A stretch of 64,000 bases of DNA, from positions 239,537,889 to 239,601,888 of the forward strand of contig OV050030.1 of assembly GCA_920105625.2 (NCBI GenBank). Reading direction: 5' to 3'. Below the pieces are notes generated by a model. It did no database searches. It was not told the origin of the DNA and saw only the letters and a program-made list of their open reading frames with translations. This document shows positions 54,001 through 64,000 of the stretch, in pieces (position 1 is the first letter of the stretch; every line of letters begins with the position of its first letter). The translations under genes and the position numbers were made by a program. The DNA comes from Clusia tigrina. Lineage: Eukaryota > Arthropoda > Insecta > Diptera > Clusiidae.

Positions 54001-55960
54001 AAGCTATCGCTCAAAGCTATGCTACCCTTGAGTCCCAAATCAAACACTGATAAAACTTCAAATGGCCCTAACTTCTATACGGTACGTCCTACACCTATCA
54101 AAGTTTGCAACATAGAAATGCTTGTAACTTTTTACAGGAGCGTCATAAAACCTTGAAATTTTGTAACAATAAAGTACTCGAGCCTCTTGTCAATTTAAGC
54201 TATCGTTCAAAGCTATGCTACCCTTGAGTCCCAAATCAAACACTGATAAAACTTCAAATGGCCCTAACTTCTATACGGTACGTCCTACACCTATCAAAGT
54301 TTGCAACATACAAATGCTTGTATATTTTTACTAGAGCGTCATAAAACCTTGAAATTTTGTAACAATAAAGTACTCGAGCCTCTTGTCAATTTAAGATATC
54401 GCTCATAGCTATGCTACCCTAGAGTCCCAAATCAAACACTGATAAAACTTCAAATGGCCCTAACTTCTATACGGTACATCCTACACCTATCAAAGTTTGC
54501 AACATACAAATGCTTGTAACTTTTTACTGGAGCGTCATAAAACCTTGAAATTTTGTAACAATAAAGTACTCGAGCCTCTTGTCAATTTAAGATATCGCTC
54601 ATAGCTATGCTACCCTTGAGACCCAAATCAAACACTGATAAAACTTCAAATGGCCCTAACTTCTATACGGTACGTCCTACACCTATCAAAGTTTGCAGCA
54701 TACAAATGCTTGTAACTTTTTACTGGAGCGTCATAAAACCTTGAAATTTTGTAACAATAAAGTACTCGAGCCTCTTGTTAATTTAAGCTATCGCTCAAAG
54801 CTACGCCACCCTCGAGTCCCAAATCAAACACTGATAAAACTTCAAATGGCCCTAACTTCTATACGGTACGTCCTACACCTATCAAAGTTTGCAACATACA
54901 AATGCTTGTAACTTTTTACTGGAGCGTCATAAAACCTTGAAATTTTGTAACAATAAAGTACTCGAGCCTCTTGTCAATTTAAGCTATCGCTCAAAGCTAT
55001 GCTACCCTTGAGTCCCAAATCAAACACTGATAAAACTTCAAATGGCCCTAACTTCTATACGGTACGTCCTACACCTATCAAAGTTTGCAACATAGAAATG
55101 CTTGTAACTTTTTACAGGAGCGTCATAAAACCTTGAAATTTTGTAACAATAAAGTACTCGAGCCTCTTGTCAATTTAAGCTATCGTTCAAAGCTATGCTA
55201 CCCTTGAGTCCCAAATCAAACACTGATAAAACTTCAAATGGCCCTAACTTCTATACGGTACGTCCTACACCTATCAAAGTTTGCAACATACAAATGCTTG
55301 TATATTTTTACTAGAGCGTCATAAAACCTTGAAATTTTGTAACAATAAAGTACTCGAGCCTCTTGTCAATTTAAGATATCGCTCATAGCTATGCTACCCT
55401 AGAGTCCCAAATCAAACACTGATAAAACTTCAAATGGCCCTAACTTCTATACGGTACATCCTACACCTATCAAAGTTTGCAACATACAAATGCTTGTAAC
55501 TTTTTACTGGAGCGTCATAAAACCTTGAAATTTTGTAACAATAAAGTACTCGAGCCTCTTGTCAATTTAAGATATCGCTCATAGCTATGCTACCCTTGAG
55601 ACCCAAATCAAACACTGATAAAACTTCAAATGGCCCTAACTTCTATACGGTACGTCCTACACCTATCAAAGTTTGCAGCATACAAATGCTTGTAACTTTT
55701 TACTGGAGCGTCATAAAACCTTGAAATTTTGTAACAATAAAGTACTCGAGCCTCTTGTTAATTTAAGCTATCGCTCAAAGCTACGCCACCCTCGAGTCCC
55801 AAATCAAACACTGATAAAACTTCAAATGGCCCTAACTTCTATACGGTACGTCCTACACCTATCAAAGTTTGCAACATACAAATGCTTGTAACTTTTTACT
55901 GGAGCGTCATAAAACCTTGAAATTTTGTAACAATAAAGTACTCGAGCCTCTTGTCAATTT
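54001..55960 (+). repeat. 980-bp (5-monomer) tandem pair, identical
   Basis: The segment 54001-54980 is followed directly by 54981-55960. I compared the two line by line and saw no difference. Each unit contains the CATAGAAATG, TATCGTTCAAAG, TACTAGAGCG, CCCTAGAGTCC, TACATCCTACACC, TTGCAGCATAC and CGCCACCCTCGAG variants in the same order. Flanking copies (53.3-54.0 and 55.96-56.4 kb) have two extra monomers (AGATATGCTACCC with TTCTGTACGG, and GTATCATTTTAC with CATACAATTGC) and give 1372-bp steps. Confidence 0.9.
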
Positions 55961-58900
55961 AAGCTATCGCTCAAAGATATGCTACCCTTGAGTCCCAAAT
56001 CAAACACAGATAAAACTTCAAATGGCCCTAATTTCTGTACGGTACGTCCTGCACCTATCAAAGTTTGCAACATACAAATGCTTGTATCATTTTACTGGAG
56101 CGTCATAAAACCTTGAAATTTTGTAACAATAAAGTACTCGAGCCTCTTGTCAATTTAAGCTATCGCTCAAAGCTACGCTACCCTTGAGTCCCAAATCAAA
56201 CACTGATAAAACTTCAAATGGCCCTGACTTCTATACGGTACGTCCTACACCTATCAAAGTTTGCAACATACAATTGCTTGTAACTTTTTACTGGAGCGTC
56301 ATAAAACCTTGAAATTTTGTAACAATAAAGTACTCGAGCCTCTTGTCAATTTAAGCTATCGCTCAAAGCTATGCTACCCTTGAGTCCCAAATCAAACACT
56401 GATAAAACTTCAAATGGCCCTAACTTCTATACGGTACGTCCTACACCTATCAAAGTTTGCAACATAGAAATGCTTGTAACTTTTTACAGGAGCGTCATAA
56501 AACCTTGAAATTTTGTAACAATAAAGTACTCGAGCCTCTTGTCAATTTAAGCTATCGTTCAAAGCTATGCTACCCTTGAGTCCCAAATCAAACACTGATA
56601 AAACTTCAAATGGCCCTAACTTCTATACGGTACGTCCTACACCTATCAAAGTTTGCAACATACAAATGCTTGTATATTTTTACTAGAGCGTCATAAAACC
56701 TTGAAATTTTGTAACAATAAAGTACTCGAGCCTCTTGTCAATTTAAGATATCGCTCATAGCTATGCTACCCTAGAGTCCCAAATCAAACACTGATAAAAC
56801 TTCAAATGGCCCTAACTTCTATACGGTACATCCTACACCTATCAAAGTTTGCAACATACAAATGCTTGTAACTTTTTACTGGAGCGTCATAAAACCTTGA
56901 AATTTTGTAACAATAAAGTACTCGAGCCTCTTGTCAATTTAAGATATCGCTCATAGCTATGCTACCCTTGAGTCCCAAATCAAACACTGATAAAACTTCA
57001 AATGGCCCTAACTTCTATACGGTACGTCCTACACCTATCAAAGTTTGCAGCATACAAATGCTTGTAACTTTTTACTGGAGCGTCATAAAACCTTGAAATT
57101 TTGTAACAATAAAGAACTCGAGCCTCTTGTCAATTTAAGCTATCGCTCAAAGCTACGCTACCCTTGAGTCCCAAATCAAACACTGATAAAACTTCAAATG
57201 GCCCTAACTTCTATACGGTACGTCCTACACCTATCAAAGTTTGCAACATACAAATGCTTGTAACTTTTTACTGGAGCGTCTTAAAACCTTGAAATTTTGT
57301 AACAATAAAGTACTCGAGCCTCTTGTCTATTTAAGCTATCGCTCAAAGGTATGCTACCCTTGAGTCCCAAATCAAACACAGATAAAACTTCAAATGGCCC
57401 TAATTTCTATACGGTACGTCCTACACCTATCAAAGTTTGCAACATACAAATGCTTGTATCATTTTACTGGAGCGTCATAAAACCTTGAAATTTTGTAACA
57501 ATAAAGTACTCGAGCCTCTTGTCAATTTAAGCTATCGCTCAAAGCTACGCTACCCTTGAGTCCCAAATCAAACACTGATAAAACTTCAAATGGCCCTAAC
57601 TTCTATACGGTACGTCCTACACCTATCAAAGTTTGCAACATATAAATGCTTGTATCTTTTTACTGGAGCGTCATAAAACCTTGCAATTTTGTAAAATAAA
57701 GTACTCGAGCCTCTTGTCAATTTAAGCTATCGCTCAAAGCTATACTACCCTTGAGTCCCAAATCAAACACTGATAAAACTTCAAATGGCCCTAACTTCTA
57801 TACGGTACCTCCTACACCTACCAAAATTTGCAACATACAAATGCTTCTAACTTTTTACTGGAGCGTCATAAAACCTTGAAATTTTGTAACAATAAAGTAC
57901 TCGAGCCTCTTGTCAATTTAAGATATCGCTCATAGCTATGCTACCCTTGAGTCCCAAATCAAACACTGATAAAACTTCAAATGGCCCTAACTTCTATACG
58001 GTACGTCCTACACCTATCAAAGTTTGCAACATACAAATGCTTGTAACTTTTTACTGGAGCGTCATAAAACCTTGAAATTTTGTAACAATAAAGCACTCGA
58101 GCCTCTTGTCAATTTAAGCTATCGCTCAAAGCTACGCTGCCCTTGAGTCCCAAATCAAACACTGAGAAAACTTCAAATGGCCCAAACTTCTATACGGTAC
58201 GTCCTACACCTATGAAAGTTTGCAACATACAAATGCTTGTAACTTTTTACTGGAGCGGCATAAAACCTTGAAATTTTGTAACTATAAAGTACTCGAGCCT
58301 CTTGTCAATTTAAGCTATCGTTCAAAGCTATGCTACCCTTGAGTCCCAAATCAAACACTGATAAAACTTCAAATGGCCCTAACTTCTATACGGTATGTCC
58401 TACACCTATCAAAGTTTGCAACATACAAATGCTTGTATATTTTTACTAGAGCGTCATAAAACCTTGAAATTTTGTAACAATAAAGTACTCGAGCCTCTTG
58501 TCAATTTAAGATATCGCTCATAGCTATGCTACCCTTGAGTCCCAAATCAAACACTGATAAAACTTCAAATGGCCCTAACTTCTATACGGTACATCCTACA
58601 CCTATCAAAGTTTGCAACATACAAATGCTTGTAACTTTTTACTGAAAGCGTCATAAAACCTTGAAATTTTGTAACAATAAAGTACTCGAGCCTCTTGTCA
58701 ATTTAAGATATCGCTCAAAGCTATGCTACCCTTGAGTCCCAAATCAAACACAGATAAAACTTCAAATGGCCCTAACTTCTATACGGTACGTCCTACACCT
58801 ATCAAAGTTTGCAACATACAAATGCTTGTAACTTTTTACAGGAGCGTCATAAAACCTTGAAATTTTGTAACAATAAAGTACTCGAGCCTCTTGTCAATTT

Positions 58901-61900
58901 AAGCTATCGCTCAAAGCTATACTACCCTTGAGTCCCAAATCAAACACTGATAAAACTTCAAATGGCCCTAACTTCTATACGGTACGTCCTACACCTACCA
59001 AAGTTTGCAACATACAAATGCTTGTAACTTTTTACAGGAGCGTGATAAAACCTTGAAATTTTGTAACAATAAAGTACTCGAGCCTCTTGTCAATTTAAGC
59101 TATCGCTCAAAGCTATGCTACCCTTGAGTCCCAAATCAAACACTGATAAAACTTCAAATGGCCCTAACTTCTATACGGTACGTCCTACACCTATCAAAGT
59201 TTGCAACATAGAAATGCTTGTAACTTTTTACTGGAGCGTCATAAAACCTTGAAATTTTGTAACAATAAAGTACTCGAGCCTCTTGTCAATTTAAGCTATC
59301 GCTCAAAGCTATGCTACCCTTGAGTCCCAAATCAAACACTGATAAAACTTCAAATGGCCCTAACTTCTATACGGTACGTCCTACACCTATCAAAGTTTGC
59401 AACATAGAAATGCTTGTAACTTTTTACAGGAGCGTCATAAAACCTTGAAATTTTGTAACAATAAAGTACTCGAGCCTCTTGTCAATTTAAGCTATCGCTC
59501 AAAGCTATGCTACCCTTGAGTCCCAAATCAAACACTGATAAAACTTCAAATGGCCCTAATTTCTATACGGTACGTCCTACACCTATCAAAGTTTGCAACA
59601 TACAAATGCTTGTATATTTTTACTAGAGCGTCATAAAACCTTGCAATTTTGTAAAATAAAGTACTCGAGCCTCTTGTCAATTTAAGCTATCGCTCAAAGC
59701 TATACTACCCTTGAGTCCCAAATCAAACACTGATAAAACTTCATATGGCCCTAACTTCTATACGGTACGTCCTACACCTACCAAAGTTTGCAACATACAA
59801 ATGCTTGTAACTTTTTACTGAAAGCGTCATAAAACCTTGAAATTTTGTAACAATAAAGTACTCGAGCCTCTTGTCAATTTAAGATATCGCTCATAGCTAT
59901 GCTACCCTTGAGTCCCAAATCAAACACTGATAAAACTTCAAATGGCCCTAACTTCTATACGGTACGTCCTACACCTATCAAAGTTTGCAGCATACAAATG
60001 CTTGTAACTTTTTACTGGAGCGTCATAAAACCTTGAAATTTTGTAACAATAAAGTACTCGAGCCTCTTGTTAATTTAAGCTATCGCTCAAAGCTACGCCA
60101 CCCTCGAGTCCCAAATCAAACACTGATAAAACTTCAAATGGCCCTAACTTCTATACGGTACGTCCTACACCTATCAAAGTTTGCAACATACAAATGCTTG
60201 TAACTTTTTACTGGAGCGTCATAAAACATTGAAATTTTGTAACAATAAAGTACTCGAGCCTCTTGTCAATTTAAGCTATCGCTCAAAGCTATGCTACCCT
60301 TGAGTCCCAAATCAAACACAGATAAAACTTCAAATGGCCCTAATTTCTATACGGTACGTCCTGCACCTATCAAAGTTTGCAACATACAAATGCTTGTATC
60401 ATTTTACTGGAGCGTCATAAAACCTTGAAATTTTGTAACAATAAAGTACTCGAGCCTCTTGTCAATTTAAGCTACCGCTCAAAGCTACGCTACCCTTGAG
60501 TCCCAAATCAAACACTGATAAAACTTCAAATGGCCCTGACTTCTATACGGTACGTCCTACACCTATCAAAGTTTGCAACATACAATTGCTTGTAACTTTT
60601 TACTGGAGCGTCATAAAACCTTGAAATTTTGTAACAATAAAGTACTCGAGCCTCTTGTCAATTTAAGCTATCGCTCAAAGCTATGCTACCCTTGAGTCCC
60701 AAATCAAACACTGATAAAACTTCAAATGGCCCTAACTTCTATACGGTACGTCCTACACCTATCAAAGTTTGCAACATAGAAATGCTTGTAACTTTTTACA
60801 GGAGCGTCATAAAACCTTGAAATTTTGTAACAATAAACTACTCGAGCCTCTTGTCAATTTAAGATATCGTTCAAAGCTATGCTACCCTTGAGTCCCAAAT
60901 CAAACACTGATAAAACTTCAAATGGCCCTAACTTCTATACGGTATGTCCTACACCTATCAAAGTTTGCAACATACAAATGCTTGTATATTTTTACTAGAG
61001 CGTCATAAAACCTTGAAATTTTGTAACAATAAAGTACTCGAGCCTCTTGTCAATTTAAGATATCGCTCATAGCTATGCTACCCTTGAGTCCCAAATCAAA
61101 CACTGATAAAACTTCAAATGGCCCTAACTTCTATACGGTACATCCTACACCTATCAAAGTTTGCAACATACAAATGGTTGTAACTTTTTACTGAAAGCGT
61201 CATAAAACCTTGAAATTTTGTAACAATAAAGTACTCGAGCCTCTTTTCAATTTAAGATATCGCTCATAGCTATGCTACCCTTGAGTCCCAAATCAAACAC
61301 TGATAAAACTTCAAATGGCCCTAACTTCTATACGGTACGTCCTACACCTATCAAAGTTTGCAGCATACAAATGCTTGCAACTTTTTACTGGAGCGTCATA
61401 AAACCTTGAAATTTTGTAACAATAAAGTACTCGAGCCTCTTGTTAATTTAAGCTATCGCTCAAAGCTACGCTACCCTTGAGTCCCAAATCAAACACTGAT
61501 AAAACTTCAAATGGCCCTAACTTCTATACGGTACGTCCTACACCTATCAAAGTTTGCAACATACAAATGCTTGTAACTTTTTACTAGAGCGTCATAAAAC
61601 CTTGAAATTTTGTAACAATAAAGTACTCGAGCCTCTTGTCAATTTAAGCTATCGCTCAAAGCTATGCTACCCTTGAGTCCCAAATCAAACACAGATAAAA
61701 CTTCAAATGGCCCTAATTTCTATACGGTACGTCCTACACCTATCAAAGTTTGCAACATACAAATGCTTGTATCATTTTACTGGAGCGTCATAAAACCTTG
61801 AAATTTTGTAACAATAAAGTACTCGAGCCTCTTGTCAATTTAAGCTATCGCTCAAAGCCACGCTACCCTTGAGTCCCAAATCAAACACTGATAAAACTTC

Positions 61901-62305
61901 AAATGGCCCTAACTTCTATACGGTACGTCCTACACCTATCAAAGTTTGCAACATATAAATGCTTGTATATTTTTACTGGAGCGTCATAAAACCTTGCAAT
62001 TTTGTAAAATAAAGTACTCGAGCCTCTTGTCAATTTAAGCTATCGCTCAAATCTATACTACCCTTGAGTCCCAAATCAAACACTGATAAAACTTCAAATG
62101 GCCCTAACTTCTATACGGTACCTCCTACACCTACCAAAGTTTGCAACATACAAATGCTTCTAACTTTTTACTGGAGCGTCATAAAACCTTGAAATTTTGT
62201 AACAATAAAGTACTCGAGCCTCTTGTCAATTTAAGATATCGCTCATAGCTATGCTACCCTTGAGTCCCAAATCAAGCACTGATAAAACTTCAAATGGCCC
62301 TAACT
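55581..62305 (+). repeat. 4312-bp (22-monomer) duplication
   Basis: The stretch from about 55.58 to 57.99 kb recurs from about 59.88 to 62.30 kb. Markers are TTGCAGCATAC (about 55673 and 59985), CATAGAAATG (56463 and 60775), and the rare TACGGTACCTCC (57801 and 62114). The last gives 4313 bp because of the 1-bp gain ACTGAAAGCG at 61193. The match ends at 62305, where block V sequence takes over. The left limit is approximate. Confidence 0.8.
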
Positions 62306-64000
62306 TCTATACGGTACGTCCTACACCTATCAAAGTTTGCAACATACAAATGCTTGTAACTTTTTACAGAAGCGTTATAAAACCTTGAAATTTTGTAACA
62401 ATAAAGTACTCGAGCCTCTTGTCAATTTAAGCTATAGCTCAAAGCTATGCTTCCCTTGATTCCCAAATCAAACACTGATAAAACTTCAAATGGCCCTAAC
62501 TTCTATACGGTACGTCCTACACCTATCAAAGTTTGCAACATACAAATGCTTGTAACTTTTTACAGGAGCGTCATAAAATCTTGAAATTTTGTAACAATAA
62601 AGTACTCGAGCCTCTTGTCAATTTAAGCTATCGCTCAAAGCTATGCTACCCTTGAGTCCCAAATCAAACACTGATAAAACTTCAAATGGCCCTAACTTCT
62701 ATACGGTACGTCCTACACCTATCAAAGTTTGCAACATACAAATGCTTGTATATTTTTACTGGAGCGTCATAAAACCTTGCAATTTTGTAAAATAAAGTAC
62801 TCGAGCCTCTTGTCAATTTAAGCTATCGCTCAAAGCTATACTACCCTTGAGTCCCAAATGAAACACTGATAAAACTTCAAATGGCCCTAACTTCTATACG
62901 GTACGTCCTACACCTATCAAAGTTTGCAACATACAAATGCTTGTAACTTTTTACAGGAGCGTCATAAAATCTTGAAATTTTGTAACAATAAAGTACTCGA
63001 GCCTCTTGTCAATTTAAGCTATCGCTCAAAGCTATGCTACCCTTGAGTCCCAAATCAAACACTGATAAAACTTCAAATGGCCCTAACTTCTATACGGTAC
63101 GTCCTACACCTATCAAAGTTTGCAACATACAAATGCTGGTACATTTTTACTGGAGCGTCATAAAAACTTGCAATTTTGTAAAATAAAGTACTCGAGCCTC
63201 TTGTCAATTTAAGCTATCGCTCAAAGCTATACTACCATTGAGTACCAAATCAAACACTGATAAAACTTCAAATGGCCCTAACTTCTATACGGTACGTCCT
63301 ACACCTATCAAAGTTTGCAACATACAAATGCTTGTAACATTTTACTGGAGCGTCATAAAACCTTGAAATTTTGTAACAATAAAGTACTCGAGCCTCTTGT
63401 CAATTTAAGCTATCGCTCAAAGCTATGCTACCCTTAATTCCCAAGTCAATCACTGATAAAACTTCAAATGGCCCTAACTTCTATACGGTACGTCCTACAC
63501 CTATCAAAGTTTGCAACATACAAATGCTTGTAACTTTTTACAGGAGCGTCATAAAATCTTGAAATTTTGTAACAATAAAGTACTCGAGCCTCTTGTCAAT
63601 TTAAGCTATCGCTCAAAGGTATGCTACCCTTGAGTCCCAAATCAAACACTGATAAAACTTCAAATGGCCCTAACCTCTATACGGTACGTCCTACACCTAT
63701 CAAAGTTTGCAACATACAAATGCTTGTAACTTTTTACAGAAGCGTCATAAAACCTTGAAATTTTGTAACAATAAAGTACTCGAGCCTTTTGTCAATTTAA
63801 GCTATCGCTCAAAGCTATGCTACCCTTGATTCCCAAATCAACCACTGATAAAACTTCAAATGGCCCTAACTTCTATACGGTACGTCCTACACCTATCAAA
63901 GTTTGCAACATACAAATGCTTGTAACTTTTTACAGGAGCGTCATAAAACCTTGAAATTTTGTAACAATAAAGTACTCGAGCCTCTTGTCAATTTAAGCTA
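62306..64000 (+). repeat. Distant copy of the 47.2-48.9 kb block (offset 15,076 bp)
   Basis: From about 62306 onward the array repeats 47230-48924. Four independent markers all give an offset of exactly 15,076 bp: ACAGAAGCG (TTTTTACAGA at 47285 and 62361), CTGGTACATT (48056 and 63132), TAATTCCCAAGTC (48359 and 63435) and GAGCCTTTTGTC (48711 and 63787). Only single-base differences were seen, for example GCGTTATAA near 62376 and CAACCACTG near 63840. The match continues to the last base, so the duplicated block is longer than what is visible here. Confidence 0.88.

Larger units (their letters stand above)
51932..62305 (+). repeat. Subfamily block VI: GATATCGCTCATAG / CATAGAAATG monomers
   Basis: Diagnostic types are AAGATATCGCTCATAG (which creates an EcoRV site), CATAGAAATG (52543, 54111, 55091, 56463), CTACGCCACCCTCGAG, GTATCATTTTAC, CATACAATTGC and ACTGAAAGCG (58633, 59818, 61193; a 1-bp gain). 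A 7-monomer run (1372 bp) is the basic order, with one shortened 5-monomer version. A KpnI site (GGTACC) appears at 57805 and 62118 from a G-to-C change at the unit's last base. Confidence 0.84.
1..64000 (+). repeat. 196-bp satellite DNA array, whole window
   Basis: The same unit follows itself head to tail from the first to the last base, about 325 times by length. Unit boundaries are taken, arbitrarily, at the recurring TCCTACACCTATC. Every copy reads in the same orientation and I found no inverted block or foreign insertion. Most copies are 195-197 bp; the common length changes are a 1-bp loss in the TTTTTACTGG run, loss of the C in GTAACAATAAAG, and a 1-bp gain in GAAATTTTG. The unit is A+T-rich and has five CpG sites in the consensus. 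Arrays like this are typical of eukaryotic centromeric, pericentromeric or subtelomeric heterochromatin; that location is inference. I do not recognise the family by name. Confidence 0.98.

Noticed and set aside
1..64000. CRISPR array
   Set aside because: There are regular repeats, but the whole 196-bp period is conserved and there are no unique spacers, no short palindromic repeat and no cas genes.
1..64000. Ribosomal or 5S RNA gene tandem array
   Set aside because: The unit has no recognisable rRNA or 5S core sequence or RNA polymerase III internal promoter, and it is too short for a 5S gene with a normal spacer.
1..64000. Transposon or LTR origin of the unit
   Set aside because: I see no terminal inverted repeats, target-site duplications, primer-binding site, polypurine tract or reverse transcriptase remnants. 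A mobile-element origin of the monomer cannot be excluded but has no support here.
1..64000. CENP-B box
   Set aside because: I looked for the TTCG...A..CGGG pattern in the monomer on both strands and did not find it. This does not rule out a centromeric role, since many centromeric satellites lack the box.
1..64000. Pure assembly artefact
   Set aside because: The copies differ by many private substitutions and small indels spread over the window, which simple assembly stuttering would not produce. Individual near-identical steps (587, 978, 980 bp) still need read-level confirmation.

Overview
The whole window is one uninterrupted tandem array of a satellite DNA with a unit of about 196 bp. 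By length it holds roughly 325 monomers. All lie head to tail on the same strand, and I found no gene, transposon, RNA gene or other unrelated sequence. An array of this kind points to eukaryotic heterochromatin (centromeric, pericentromeric, subtelomeric or a chromosomal knob). The family is not one I can name. The sequence is A+T-rich and the general look would fit a plant, but the species is a guess and nothing here fixes it. A clean copy of the unit, matching the consensus I read by eye, lies at 41771-41966. Most other monomers are 195-197 bp because of a few recurrent 1-bp indels.

The array is a mosaic of monomer variants amplified in blocks. Region by region: 1-14059 is a young, highly patterned block (short units with a 1-bp deletion, HindIII-bearing units and GTCGATTT units), built by nested duplications with offsets of 783, 1554 and 3512 bp. 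A 56-bp truncated monomer (14060-14115) leads into a more diverged block, 14116-15842. The segment 15843-21600 repeats the first block at offset 6505 bp and then ends in the same truncated monomer; 21601-25712 holds several partial copies of the diverged block. 25713-31988 is dominated by units with a GGACCG and GTCACAATCTAG signature. 31989-46460 carries units with GTATATTTTTAC and CCTGAAGTCC signatures, with 978, 2939 and 3913 bp offsets. 46461-51931 carries TAATTCCCAAGTC, ACAGAAGCG and CTGGTACATT units. 51932-62305 carries GATATCGCTCATAG and CATAGAAATG units, with 980, 1372 and 4312 bp offsets. 62306-64000 returns to the 47.2-48.9 kb block at an offset of 15,076 bp, so this long-range duplication runs off the end of the window.

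The interest lies in the repeat architecture. Shared private mutations let the duplication history be read directly. The two truncated monomers reveal an internal, diverged duplication inside the 196-bp unit, with copies 140 bp and 56 bp apart around the tandem circle. Two short patches look like gene conversion between subfamilies. Most monomers carry an AATAAA hexamer on the + strand, and one 980-bp tandem pair is identical by line-by-line reading. The longest open frames (61-82 codons) are by-products of the repeat: they begin at non-ATG codons and recur with the monomer, and a 196-bp unit shifts frame at every step. I see no protein-coding system here.
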